DNA from: Pseudomonadota bacterium
GTDB lineage: Bacteria > Pseudomonadota > Gammaproteobacteria > Burkholderiales > Thiobacillaceae
DNA length: 32,789 nt
NCBI GenBank assembly: GCA_021847835.1
Contig: JAJZPR010000031.1
Coordinates: 1-32,789, forward strand
Reading direction: 5' to 3'
Positions 1-8,090 of this stretch are shown piece by piece. The first letter of the stretch is position 1. Each line of letters opens with the position of its first letter. The notes under the pieces were generated by a model that saw only the letters and a list, made by a program, of their open reading frames with translations, did not search any database and had not been told where the DNA came from. The translations under genes and the position numbers were made by a program.

Positions 1-66
1 CTTGACGGCAAAACGCCGGATGAGATTTACTTCAACAACCTGCCGCAGGAAAAAATCGCGGCATGA
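1..66 (+). CDS. IS3-family transposase (OrfB), C-terminal 21 residues only
   Basis: Frame 1 is open from the window edge and ends at TGA 64-66. It gives the tail LDGKTPDEIYFNNLPQEKIA plus one alanine. The G-K-T-P-D-E-x-Y-F signature is the usual C-terminal end of the DDE integrase-type OrfB of IS3-family elements, which cuts and joins DNA during transposition. The rest of the gene lies outside the window. Its stop codon overlaps the ATG of the next reading frame (ATGA, 63-66). Family assignment rests on this short tail, supported by the terminal sequence that follows. Confidence 0.75.
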   Translation, partial: LDGKTPDEIYFNNLPQEKIAA

Positions 67-118
67 ACCGCAAGGCTCCACTTATCCAAGCCGATTTACT
101 GTCCAAAGAAATGGGTCC
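1..118 (+). mobile_element. 3' end of an IS3-family insertion sequence
   Basis: The transposase tail is followed by about 50 bp ending in CTGTCCAAAGAAATGGGTCC (99-118). Seen from outside the element this reads GGACCC-ATTTCTTTGGACAG, the kind of terminal inverted repeat seen in IS150/IS2-like IS3 members, where a TTTGGACA block lies near the end. The exact boundary cannot be fixed without the other end or the target duplication; 115-121 is the plausible range. Homology to the bufC family begins right after it, which supports this junction. Confidence 0.65.
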
Positions 119-701
119 GGTTCTGGCGTGGAAACGCACCGCGCGCCGCTTCTTCATCGAGCATCGCTGCCATTCGCCCCTGTTCCGGGATATTCCCAAG
201 GCGTTTCTCGACTGGATGGAAGGCCGCGCCGCCGGGCTGTTTCCGGAACTGCCTTTCCTCGCCGAGTTCATGCACTATGAATGGCTGGAACTGGCGGTGG
301 GCACCACACCCGAAGAAGCGGACCCGGCCAGTGTGGATCCGGAGGGCGACCTGCTTGCCGGGCGCCCGGCGCTCAAGCCGAGCGCGAGGCTGGCCTGCTA
401 CCGATATGCAGTGCATCTCATCGGGCCCCGCCACAAGCCTGTAGCGCCGGATGCCGAGCCCGGCTGCTATTTGCTGTTCCGCGATGCGCAGGACGAGGTG
501 CGCTTCATCCAGCTCAACCCCTTGTCCGCACACCTCGTGGCGATGCTGCGCGACCACCGCCCCATCGGCCGCGAGGCCCTGGCCCACCTGGCCGGCCAGC
601 GCGCGCCGGATCAATACGACCTCTACCTGCGCGCCGGCAGGGAACTGCTCAATAAGCTTTTGGCCCAGGGCGCATTGCTGGGCACCTGGAGAGAACCATG
701 A
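63..701 (+). CDS. bufC: BufC/HvfC-type DUF2063 protein, N-terminally truncated by the IS
   Basis: A 212-codon frame matching the DUF2063 family, the partner of DUF692 (BufB/MbnB-like) iron enzymes in peptide-modification operons. The conserved block HRCHSPLFRDIPKAFLDW (about residues 34-51) and the motif YEWLEL (about 72-77) are present, as is the C-terminal half. Family members are about 250 residues, and this block normally lies 60-80 residues further in, so the N-terminal part is missing. The first ~19 residues and the start codon come from the IS end, not from bufC. The ATG overlaps the transposase stop, so a shortened protein could be made by coupling, but function is doubtful. It overlaps doxX by ATGA. 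The upstream bufA/bufB genes would lie beyond the IS or be lost; this is inference. Confidence 0.75.
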   Translation: MNRKAPLIQADLLSKEMGPVLAWKRTARRFFIEHRCHSPLFRDIPKAFLDWMEGRAAGLFPELPFLAEFMHYEWLELAVGTTPEEADPASVDPEGDLLAGRPALKPSARLACYRYAVHLIGPRHKPVAPDAEPGCYLLFRDAQDEVRFIQLNPLSAHLVAMLRDHRPIGREALAHLAGQRAPDQYDLYLRAGRELLNKLLAQGALLGTWREP

Positions 702-1168
702 ATCTGAACGCCTGCCTGACCTGTGTGACCCGTGACGCCTTCGGCATGCTGAACCGCGCCGGAGAATGGCTGGGGCCTTTGGGCCTGCGCCTGCTGCTCG
801 CTTATGAATTCTGGGAAGCCGGCTGGATGAAGCTGCACGGTGAGAACTGGTTCGTCGACATCCAGGACCGGTTTCCCTTCCCATTCAACCTTGTGCCGCC
901 GGAGGCGAGCTGGCAGCTGGCCACGTGGACGGAACTGATCGGCCCCATCCTGCTGGTTCTGGGCCTGGGCACGCGTTTCGCCAGCGTGTCGCTCATCATC
1001 CTCACTGTCGTGGCCTGGGCCAGCGTACATGCCGGAAACGGCTACAACGTCTGCGACAACGGCTTCAAGCTGCCGCTTGTCTATCTGGTCATGTTCGTGC
1101 CGCTGCTTTTGTCGGGGCCGGGGAAACTGAGCCTGGATCGCTGGATCGCGCGGAAGCTGGCCAAATAA
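698..1168 (+). CDS. DoxX-family membrane protein of a buf/hvf-type operon
   Basis: A 156-residue protein with about four hydrophobic segments (roughly 24-45, 80-95, 98-112 and 125-142), typical in length and layout for DoxX. Between the first two segments lies FPFPFNLVPPEASWQLATW, a pattern characteristic of DoxX proteins that accompany DUF692/DUF2063 genes. Family knowledge: these small inner-membrane proteins are accessory members of bufferin-type (copper-related) peptide operons; their biochemical role is unsettled. The start overlaps the bufC stop (ATGA 698-701), so the pair was one translational unit. The 139 bp that follow hold no convincing gene. A weak hairpin (GTGGAG...CTCCAC, about 1175-1198) lies just after the stop and lacks a T-run. 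Confidence 0.8.
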   Translation: MNLNACLTCVTRDAFGMLNRAGEWLGPLGLRLLLAYEFWEAGWMKLHGENWFVDIQDRFPFPFNLVPPEASWQLATWTELIGPILLVLGLGTRFASVSLIILTVVAWASVHAGNGYNVCDNGFKLPLVYLVMFVPLLLSGPGKLSLDRWIARKLAK

Positions 1169-1307
1169 CCGGCCGTGGAGCATGTTGCTCGTCTCCACTT
1201 GGCACGTGATCTACGACGCCGTTACGCTGAAGGAAGTCAAGCTCCTGTGTGAAGAGGCCTGAGCAGCGTACACGTCTGGAACAAGCCCAAGCCACGTCTC
1301 CAGAAAC

Positions 1308-2498
1308 TCATCCGGCCTTCCCGTCCAGCCGCGGCCGCCAGAGCATGGGCGCATACACTGCGACGAAGGCGGCGAACGCCGCCATCCACAGCACGCCGCC
1401 GGCCTGATGCAGCAAAGGCGTTTGTGCCGGCAGCAGCAGGGGGCCGAGCACGCGCACGGCGGCCGCCAGGTTGATGAGTGCGAACGCCCACGGCATGATT
1501 TTCGGCGTTTCCAGGGGGCGGCCGGTGTGGCCGAGCGAAACGCGCGACATCATGCCCATGGTCAGCACGCCGATGCCGCCGGCGGCGTAGGCGTGCAGGG
1601 CGAGGAAGGGCGGCACCAGGCCCGCGGCATTCAGGGCGTCGAGCGCGAAGCCGACGATGATCCAGCCGTAGCCCAGGTGCAGCACCCACAGGAGCGGCAC
1701 TTGCCACAGGCGTCTGTCCTGCCAGCCTGCGAGGCGGATCGCATGCACGACGGCTGCGGTGGCGGCAAGGAAGGCAAATGGCACGCCGTCCAGATTCCCC
1801 AGGCGGGCGGCAAGCACGGCCACGACCGTTGCCGGCGCCAGCCATTCCACCGCCGTCCATTTTCTGGCCACCGAATTCAGACGCCGCTCGGTGAAATAGG
1901 GGATGACGCGGCCGCCCATCAGCGTGATCATCAGCACGATGAAGTAAAGCGCGAGGCCGAGGCCGAGCGAGGCGGAGGCCGGGCCGAGGCCCAGGGCGGC
2001 TGCATGGAAGAGGGCGTTGGCCGCGGTCAAGGCCAGCAGCATGGCGGAGAAGGCGTAATTGCGCGTCTGTTTCACTTTCAGCACGGGGCGCAGCACCGCG
2101 ACCAGCACGGCCGGCAGGAACAGCAGGTCGACGAGCGCAACGAGGGAATAGGGCACCGGCAGCCAGGGCAGCACGCGCCCCGCCAGCCACAGCGCGAACA
2201 GCGCGGCGAGCGGGCCGCCCCTGGGCATGGGGATGCCGGTCCAGTTTTGCGTTGCGGTGAGCAGGAAGCCCGTGATGACGGCGGCGGCAAATCCGAACAG
2301 CATCTCGTGCCCATGCCAGGCCGCGGTCGGCAGTCCGCCCGGCGCGTCGACGGCGCCTTGCAGCATGGCCAGCCACAGGCCCATGTAGATTGCCGCGAAC
2401 ATGCCCGCGGCAAGGAAGAAGGGCCGGAACCCCAGGGCGAAGAGGGCGAAGCCCTCGGCCCGGGTTTGTCCGGGAGCGTCGGTCGTGATCAGTGCCAT
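1308..2498 (-). CDS. nnrS: NnrS-family haem/copper membrane protein
   Basis: A 396-residue polytopic membrane protein with about twelve hydrophobic helices. Near the N-terminus are the family hallmarks FRPFFLAAG and HGHEMLFGFAAAVITGF, followed by LTATQNWTG. Known family role: NnrS binds haem and copper in the inner membrane and is linked to nitric-oxide metabolism and nitrosative stress tolerance in denitrifiers. The start at 2498 (MALITTD...) is preferred over an upstream in-frame start because family homology begins shortly after it; an AGG-rich stretch lies upstream. No FNR-like TTGAT-N4-ATCAA box is visible in the 157-bp divergent gap with flhB. That gap holds a GC-rich imperfect palindrome at 2521-2553. 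Confidence 0.9.
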   Translation of the reverse strand: MALITTDAPGQTRAEGFALFALGFRPFFLAAGMFAAIYMGLWLAMLQGAVDAPGGLPTAAWHGHEMLFGFAAAVITGFLLTATQNWTGIPMPRGGPLAALFALWLAGRVLPWLPVPYSLVALVDLLFLPAVLVAVLRPVLKVKQTRNYAFSAMLLALTAANALFHAAALGLGPASASLGLGLALYFIVLMITLMGGRVIPYFTERRLNSVARKWTAVEWLAPATVVAVLAARLGNLDGVPFAFLAATAAVVHAIRLAGWQDRRLWQVPLLWVLHLGYGWIIVGFALDALNAAGLVPPFLALHAYAAGGIGVLTMGMMSRVSLGHTGRPLETPKIMPWAFALINLAAAVRVLGPLLLPAQTPLLHQAGGVLWMAAFAAFVAVYAPMLWRPRLDGKAG

Positions 2499-2655
2499 GC
2501 CTTGTACCTGTCTGAAAAATGGGCGGGCCCCGCCGCCATCGCGGGCCGCCCGGATATTATGCAGCAATGGGCGCAATCCCGCTGTCCGCGCGGATGGCCC
2601 GAAACGGCGGAAGCGGCGCCCTGCGTGCTAAACTCGCCGTCAAATGGGGGAGAGC

Positions 2656-3411
2656 ATGGCTGAGGAAAGCGATTATTCCCGTACCGAGCCGGCCAGCGAA
2701 AAGCGCCTGGAACAGGCCAGGGCGGAGGGACGTGTTCCCCGCTCGGCAGAGCTGGCCTCGCTGCTGGTGGCGGGTGTGATGGCTGGTGGACTGGCGATCT
2801 GGGGCGCGCAACTGTTCGGTCGCTTGCAGCAACTTTTTTCCGGGCATTTCCGGCATGCCGCGCAATTGACCGCGGAAGCCGCATTGGCCTTCGCGCGGCA
2901 GAGCGCCGTCGAGATCCTGCCTTTCCTGATCGCCCTGTTCGTGGCCGCGCTGGCCGCGCCGCTGCTTTTGTCCGGCTGGGTGTTCGCGCCGCGCGTGGTG
3001 CGTTTCCGCGGCGAGCGCTTGAATCCGTTCTTTGCGTTTTCCCGCCTGTTCTCGGCCAACGGCCTGTTCGACGGTTTCAGGGCCGTGCTGAAAATCGCCG
3101 CGCTGGCGCTGCTGTTGTATGTCTACTACCGTCTGAATCTTGACGCACTGGCCGAGTTGGCGTCCATGCCGTTGCCGCAAGCCGTTGCGGCAACGGGCGG
3201 CCTGCTGCTGGGGGGGCTGTTTTTGCTGCTGGGGGCCGTGCTGCTGGCAGCCCTCTTGGATGTGCCCTGGCAGTGGTGGCGTTATCTCAGGAGCGTGGCC
3301 ATGACGCGCGCCGAGGTGCTGGCCGAGGCGCGCGAAGCCGAGGGCAGCCCCGAACTCAAGGCGCGCATCCGCGCGCGCCGGCATGCCTTGCGGCAGAGGT
3401 CGGCCCAATGA
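2656..3411 (+). CDS. flhB: FlhB flagellar export protein lacking the C-terminal autocleavage domain
   Basis: The protein begins MAEESDYSRTEPASEKRLEQ, the standard FlhB opening, with four membrane segments in the first ~210 residues (family layout). It follows the linker EGSPELKARIRARRHALRQR and then stops. The protein has 251 residues; full FlhB has about 380. The missing part holds the cytosolic domain with the NPTH self-cleavage loop, which in Salmonella governs export and the rod/hook-to-filament switch. The stop overlaps the flhA start (ATGA 3408-3411), and no frame carries the missing domain, so this is a clean loss rather than a frameshift. The start at 2656 follows a GGGGGAG ribosome-binding site; the ATG at 2644 would place that site inside the coding region. 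Confidence 0.9.
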   Translation: MAEESDYSRTEPASEKRLEQARAEGRVPRSAELASLLVAGVMAGGLAIWGAQLFGRLQQLFSGHFRHAAQLTAEAALAFARQSAVEILPFLIALFVAALAAPLLLSGWVFAPRVVRFRGERLNPFFAFSRLFSANGLFDGFRAVLKIAALALLLYVYYRLNLDALAELASMPLPQAVAATGGLLLGGLFLLLGAVLLAALLDVPWQWWRYLRSVAMTRAEVLAEAREAEGSPELKARIRARRHALRQRSAQ

Positions 3412-5507
3412 GCGCCGTGGCCGCCGCGCCGCGCGGACGCAGCCTGGTACACCTGGCCGGCACGGTGCTGGTGCTGCTGATCCTGGCGATGATGGTGCTG
3501 CCGCTGCCGACTTTCCTGCTGGACATGCTGTTCACGCTCAACATCGCGCTGGCCGTGATCGTGCTGCTGGTGAGCCTGAACGCCAACCGGCCGCTGGACT
3601 TTTCCGTGTTCCCGACGGTGCTGCTGGTGACCACGCTGATGCGGCTCGCGCTCAACGTGGCGTCCACCCGCATCATCCTCATCCAGGGCCACACCGGCAC
3701 CGACTCGGCCGGCAAGGTGATCGAGTCCTTCGGCAACTTCCTGGTCGCCGGCAACTACACCGTGGGGCTGGTGGTATTCGTGATCCTGGTCATCATCAAT
3801 TTCGTGGTCATCACGCGCGGCGCCGGACGCATCGCCGAGGTGGCGGCGCGCTTCACCCTGGACGCCATGCCGGGCAAGCAGTTCGCCATCGACGCCGACC
3901 TCGGCAGCGGCGCCATTGGTGAGCAGGAGGCGCGCAGACAGCGCGCCGAGGTCGCGCGCGAATCGGATTTCTACGGCGCCATGGACGGCGCCTCCAAGTT
4001 CGTGCGCGGCGATGCCGTGGCCGCGCTCATCATTCTCGTGATCAACCTGGTCGGCGGCATTGCCGTGGGCATGTTCCAGCACGGCATGGACCTGGCGGGC
4101 GCGCTCGACCGCTATGCCCTGCTGACCGTGGGCGACGGCCTGGTGGCGCAGATTCCCGCACTGGTGATTTCCACCGCCGCCGGCATCGTGGTGTCGCGCA
4201 CGTCGAACGAGCAGGACCTCAACCACGAATTCGCGCTCCAGTTGTTCGGGCGGCCGCAGATACTGTACGTGGCGGCCTCGGTGCTGGCGGTGCTCGGCGT
4301 CATTCCCGGCATGCCGCATGCCGCCTTTCTGCTGCTGGCCGCGATCCTGGCGGCCACGGCCTGGTTCGTGGAGCAGCGCCAGCGCAAGCGGGAAGCATTC
4401 GAGCCGGAGAGCGAAGAGGAAGAAGCCGAACTCCTCACCGAGCTGACCTGGGCCGATCTGCCGCCGGTGGATGTGCTGGGGCTGGAGGTGGGCTACCGCC
4501 TGATTCCGCTGCTCGACCGCAAGCAGGGCGGGCAGGCGCTCAAGCTCATCACCGATGGCCGCATGCGTTTCGCGCTGGAGATGGGCCTGGTGGTGCCGCC
4601 GGTGCGCGTGCGCGACAACATGGAACTTGCCCCAAACGCCTATCGCATCAGTCTCAAGGGCGTGGAGGACGGCCGCGGCGAAATCCAGCCGGAACGGCTG
4701 CTGGCCGTCGAGACCGCCGACATGATGGGCAGGCTCAAAGGCGAGCACGGGATCGATCCGCTCACCGGCGCCTCCGGCGTGTGGATCGAGGCGGATGAGC
4801 GAGAACGCGCGCTCATGCGCGGCTACCAGGTGATCGATGCCAGCCAGGTGATCGCGCGCCACGTGGAGGCGGTCTTCCGTGCGCATGCCGGCGAGCTTCT
4901 GGGCCGCGCCGAAGTCCAGCAATTGCTGGACAGCGTGAATGCGGCCACGCCGGGGCTGGTGGAAGAGGTGACCCCACGCCTGCTGCCGCTGACTTCGGTG
5001 CAGAGCATCCTGCAGAATCTGGTGGCCGAGGGCGTGTCCATCCGCGACACGCGCAGCATCCTGGAAACCCTGGCTGCGCGCGCGGGCCGCGTCCAGGACA
5101 TCGACGAACTCACGGAAACGGTGCGTGCCACGCTCGGCAGGAGCATCGTGGATCGACTGTTCGAAGGCGCAGAAATCCTGCACGTGATCGGCCTTGCACC
5201 CGATCTCGAAAACCGGCTGATCGCCGAAATGGGCGAGGAGGGCGAGGCCATGGTGTCGCCCGAACTGGTCGAGGCCCTGCCGCTGATGGCGGAACGCGCC
5301 ATGGCGCGGCAGCATGAGTCAGGCGGCGCGCCGGTGCTGCTGGTCGCGCCCGCGCTGCGCGCGCCGCTGGCGAGGATGCTGCGGCGCACCGGGCTGCCGG
5401 TGCTGTCGTATGCGGAGATTCCGGCCGACAAGTCCCTGCGGATCACGACCCTGATGGGCATGGAGGACGAACGGAAACATGAAGCTCTTCAGATTTCTGG
5501 CGCCTGA
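3408..5507 (+). CDS. flhA: Flagellar biosynthesis protein FlhA
   Basis: A 699-residue protein, the usual FlhA length. The N-terminal half has about eight membrane helices, with the family signature MRLALNVASTRIILIQG and the conserved cytoplasmic loop containing PGKQFAIDADLGSGAI and EARRQRAEVARESDFYG. The C-terminal half (about residue 350 on) is the cytosolic FlhAc domain, which forms the nonameric ring docking chaperone-substrate complexes at the flagellar export gate. It overlaps flhB by 4 nt and flhF by 29 nt, so the three genes form one tightly coupled unit. Nothing unusual is seen in FlhA itself, in contrast to its partner FlhB. Confidence 0.97.
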   Translation: MSAVAAAPRGRSLVHLAGTVLVLLILAMMVLPLPTFLLDMLFTLNIALAVIVLLVSLNANRPLDFSVFPTVLLVTTLMRLALNVASTRIILIQGHTGTDSAGKVIESFGNFLVAGNYTVGLVVFVILVIINFVVITRGAGRIAEVAARFTLDAMPGKQFAIDADLGSGAIGEQEARRQRAEVARESDFYGAMDGASKFVRGDAVAALIILVINLVGGIAVGMFQHGMDLAGALDRYALLTVGDGLVAQIPALVISTAAGIVVSRTSNEQDLNHEFALQLFGRPQILYVAASVLAVLGVIPGMPHAAFLLLAAILAATAWFVEQRQRKREAFEPESEEEEAELLTELTWADLPPVDVLGLEVGYRLIPLLDRKQGGQALKLITDGRMRFALEMGLVVPPVRVRDNMELAPNAYRISLKGVEDGRGEIQPERLLAVETADMMGRLKGEHGIDPLTGASGVWIEADERERALMRGYQVIDASQVIARHVEAVFRAHAGELLGRAEVQQLLDSVNAATPGLVEEVTPRLLPLTSVQSILQNLVAEGVSIRDTRSILETLAARAGRVQDIDELTETVRATLGRSIVDRLFEGAEILHVIGLAPDLENRLIAEMGEEGEAMVSPELVEALPLMAERAMARQHESGGAPVLLVAPALRAPLARMLRRTGLPVLSYAEIPADKSLRITTLMGMEDERKHEALQISGA

Positions 5508-6606
5508 CGCGCGTACCGGGCTGGAACGGATTCGCCGCGAACTGGGATCCGACGCGGTCGTGGTCACTTCGCGCAAGACCGCGGAAGGCGTGGAGTTCAT
5601 GGCCGGACGCTATGACGAGTTGGCGGATCCGGGCCCTGCCGCTGATGCCGAGGATCCGGCAGGCGAGAGCGCCAGCGCGATCTGGCGCGAACTGGCGCGC
5701 CTGCGCGCGCTGCTCGCCAACCAGCTGGCCGGTTTCGCATGGTCGGCGGACAAGCGCCGCCACCCGGTGCGCGTGCATGTGCTGCAGAAAATGCTCGCGG
5801 CCGGCTTCAGCCCCAGGCTCGCGCGCCATCTGGCGTCTGGCCTGCCGAAGCATTATTCGGCCGGGCAGGCCGACGCCTGGCTGCGCCAGGTGCTGATCCG
5901 CAACCTGCGCGCGGCTGCGCCGGCCGACATGCCGGGAATCAGGCCCGGCGTGTGGGCGCTGGTCGGGCCGACCGGCCATGGCAAGACCACCACGCTCGCC
6001 AAGCTGGCGGCCAGGGCGGCTCTCAGGCATGGCCCGGAAAAAATCGCGCTGGTGTCGGCGGATGCCTACCGCATCGGCGCGCAACAGCAGCTGGAAGCCT
6101 ATGCGCGCATGATGGGCGTGGATTTCGTCGCGCTGGAGGAGACCGCCCAACTGGAAAAAACGCTGGCCGGGCTGAAGGGCAAGGCCTGCGTCATGGTCGA
6201 CAGCGCCGGCTTCGCGCCCAATGACGAACGTTTTTCCATGCAGGCCGCCGCGCTCAGGCAGGCCGGCGCCAACTGCCTGCTGACGCTGTCTGCCACGGCC
6301 CAGGGCAGCCTGGTGGAGGACCTCATCCGGCGGCACGCCCCTTTGGCCGGCGCCATCCTCACCAAGCTCGACGAAGGCGGCCTGTGCGGCGCGGCGCTGG
6401 ATTGCCTGATGCGCTACCGGCTGGAACTGGCCTGCCTTTCGACCGGGCAGCGCGTGCCCGAAGACCTGCATCCCGCCCACGCCAACTATGTCGTCGACCG
6501 CGCCCTGCGCGCGCACATGACGGACGGTTTTGCCATGCAGGAAGAAGACTGGGCGGCCTATGCCGGCATCGAGGCGGAACGGGATGCGCTGCGCCGCTCG
6601 GGCTAG
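5479..6606 (+). CDS. flhF: FlhF, SRP-type GTPase for flagellar placement
   Basis: A 375-residue protein starting MKLFRFLAPDARTGLERIRR, which matches the FlhF N-terminus. The C-terminal half is the SRP-like NG domain: P-loop GPTGHGKTTTLAKLAAR (about residues 162-178), then SADAYRIGAQQQLE, the DSAGF block and TKLDEGG. The family places the flagellum at the pole and recruits the first base components; GTP-driven dimerisation is stimulated by FlhG. The P-loop has His where most FlhF proteins have Val (GxTGVGKTTT), a mild variant. The protein is at the short end for FlhF because the linker region is short. The start lies 29 nt inside flhA. Confidence 0.95.
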   Translation: MKLFRFLAPDARTGLERIRRELGSDAVVVTSRKTAEGVEFMAGRYDELADPGPAADAEDPAGESASAIWRELARLRALLANQLAGFAWSADKRRHPVRVHVLQKMLAAGFSPRLARHLASGLPKHYSAGQADAWLRQVLIRNLRAAAPADMPGIRPGVWALVGPTGHGKTTTLAKLAARAALRHGPEKIALVSADAYRIGAQQQLEAYARMMGVDFVALEETAQLEKTLAGLKGKACVMVDSAGFAPNDERFSMQAAALRQAGANCLLTLSATAQGSLVEDLIRRHAPLAGAILTKLDEGGLCGAALDCLMRYRLELACLSTGQRVPEDLHPAHANYVVDRALRAHMTDGFAMQEEDWAAYAGIEAERDALRRSG

Positions 6607-6635
6607 TACGCAAACTCACGGGGTGACATACTAGC

Positions 6636-7316
6636 ATGCGGCATCAGGCCCAGGGTTTGCAGCAGCTGTTTTCCGGCCCCGCTATGCGCACGGTTAGCGT
6701 GATTGCAGGCCCTTCTGCCCAGAACAGCCGCGAATTCGTTCTTGCGCTGGCGGCAGAACTGGCCGGCGAAGACCGGCGCGTATGGCTGGTGGAGACGGTT
6801 GCCGGGACCATTTCAGGGAAACTCGGCTGTCGGCCGCTGCTGCCCTGGCGCGCCAACCAGCCGCTGGCACAGCAGGTGATTCGCACCGGCGCCTGCGGCC
6901 TGATCCACGCGCCCGGCGTCGCAGCGGGTGATGCGGCGCTGGCCCGCGCCGCCGCGGCCTGCCGTGGTTGCGATTATCTCGTGTTCGACGGCGGGCGTTT
7001 TTCGGGAGGCGAAGCCCCCCTGGAACCGGCAACGGCGCAAACCCTGGTCGTGCTGCTGGGTGAAGGGGATGCCGAAGCGGGCTACGCGCTGGCCAAGGCA
7101 TTGCAGGCGTCGCATTCGCCCGCGCGCGTGCTGCTGGCAGGCGACAAGGCGGATGGAGTAGCACAGGCCACCCGGCATTTCCTGAAATTGGCAGTGGAGA
7201 GCCGCCAGACGGCAGGTGCTTTGTGGCAATTTGGCAACACAAGGCCAGAAACCTCATGTAACACATTAAGTTTCGCGTCCAATTTGACATGGGTTGTGTC
7301 TAGAATCACGGCATAA
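6636..7316 (+). CDS. flhG: FlhG/FleN-like MinD-family protein without a Walker A motif
   Basis: The gene sits in the flhG slot between flhF and fliA. The N-terminus has HQAQGLQQLFSG, resembling the DQAxGLR helix by which FlhG stimulates the FlhF GTPase. The MinD-like core is recognisable in order: a first beta strand TVSVIAGP, then WLVETVAGTISGKLG, ACGLIHAPG and DYLVFDGG. At the place of the deviant Walker A loop (KGGxGKT), however, the sequence is AGPSAQNSREF, with no lysine or GKT. ATP binding is therefore unlikely. At 226 residues it is shorter than typical FlhG (about 260-300). The last ~25 residues show no family similarity and may be a read-out of the fliA upstream region. The start is chosen because it includes the QAxGL motif. 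Confidence 0.75.
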   Translation: MRHQAQGLQQLFSGPAMRTVSVIAGPSAQNSREFVLALAAELAGEDRRVWLVETVAGTISGKLGCRPLLPWRANQPLAQQVIRTGACGLIHAPGVAAGDAALARAAAACRGCDYLVFDGGRFSGGEAPLEPATAQTLVVLLGEGDAEAGYALAKALQASHSPARVLLAGDKADGVAQATRHFLKLAVESRQTAGALWQFGNTRPETSCNTLSFASNLTWVVSRITA

Positions 7317-7336
7317 CGACCAAACGAAGGTGGCGC

Positions 7337-8062
7337 ATGGGGGCTGTGGCGAAGGTGCAGAAGAAGGCTACGAACAATGACGTGATCCGGCAGTATTTGC
7401 CGCTGGTCAAGCGCATCGCCTATCACATGATGGCGCGGCTGCCGGCCAGCGTTGAAGTAGACGACCTGATCCAGGTCGGCTTGATCGGTCTCATGGATGC
7501 GGTGGAGCGTTTCGACGGCAGCCAGGGTGCGAAGTTCGAGTCCTATGCCACGCAAAGAATCCGCGGCGCCATGCTGGACGATTTGCGCGACGCCGACTGG
7601 CTGCCGCGCCATATCCGCCAGAAATCACGGCATATCGAAGCCGCCATCAACAGGCTGGCGCAACGCCACGGGCGGCAGCCGACCGAGCTGGAAATTTCGG
7701 CGGAACTGGGCATCTCCCTGAGCGAGTACCAGAACATGCTGGGCGACGTCAAAGGCAACCAGCTGCTCTATTACGAGGATTTTTCCGACGAGGAAAGCAG
7801 TGACTTTCTGGAGCGCTACCTCGTCGACGACGTGTCCGACCCGCTTTCGCTGCTGGAGGACGACGGTTTCCGCAGGGGCCTGATCGACGCCATCGATGAC
7901 CTGCCCGAGCGCGAGAAGAACCTCATGGGCATGTATTACGAGCAGGACATGAACCTCAAGGAAATCGGCGCGGTCATGGGCGTTTCCGAATCGCGCATCT
8001 GCCAGCTGCATTCCCAGGCCGTGGCGCGACTGCGTACCAAGATGAAACCCTGGAAATCCTGA
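7337..8062 (+). CDS. fliA: Flagellar sigma factor FliA (sigma-28)
   Basis: A 241-residue sigma factor. Region 2 is clear: YLPLVKRIAYHM, then VEVDDLIQVGLIGLMDAVER and FESYATQRIRGAMLDDLR, the sequence typical of FliA. Region 3 follows (RQPTELEISAELGIS), and region 4 carries the helix-turn-helix NLKEIGAVMGVSESRICQLH. The protein directs RNA polymerase to late flagellar and chemotaxis promoters. AAGGTGG lies 6 nt upstream of the ATG. A TTGACA at 7284 and a TAGAAT at 7301 lie upstream but are only 11 nt apart, so they are not a standard pair. No anti-sigma factor gene (flgM) is visible here. Confidence 0.97.
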   Translation: MGAVAKVQKKATNNDVIRQYLPLVKRIAYHMMARLPASVEVDDLIQVGLIGLMDAVERFDGSQGAKFESYATQRIRGAMLDDLRDADWLPRHIRQKSRHIEAAINRLAQRHGRQPTELEISAELGISLSEYQNMLGDVKGNQLLYYEDFSDEESSDFLERYLVDDVSDPLSLLEDDGFRRGLIDAIDDLPEREKNLMGMYYEQDMNLKEIGAVMGVSESRICQLHSQAVARLRTKMKPWKS

Positions 8063-8090
8063 CCCTGTCTTTCCATTCCGGGGATTGGAA

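Noticed and set aside
1182..1262. 26-codon frame (MLLVSTWHVIYDAVTLKEVK...) after doxX
   Set aside because: No ribosome-binding site and no recognisable family; it could be a remnant of a lost gene but cannot be supported.
3282..5315. 677-codon open frame on the minus strand across flhA
   Set aside because: Antisense shadow of a strongly supported gene, with a His/Gln-rich composition typical of high-GC antisense frames.
7284..7306. TTGACA and TAGAAT upstream of fliA as a sigma-70 promoter
   Set aside because: The spacing is 11 nt, too short for a standard promoter, and both boxes lie in the flhG reading frame.
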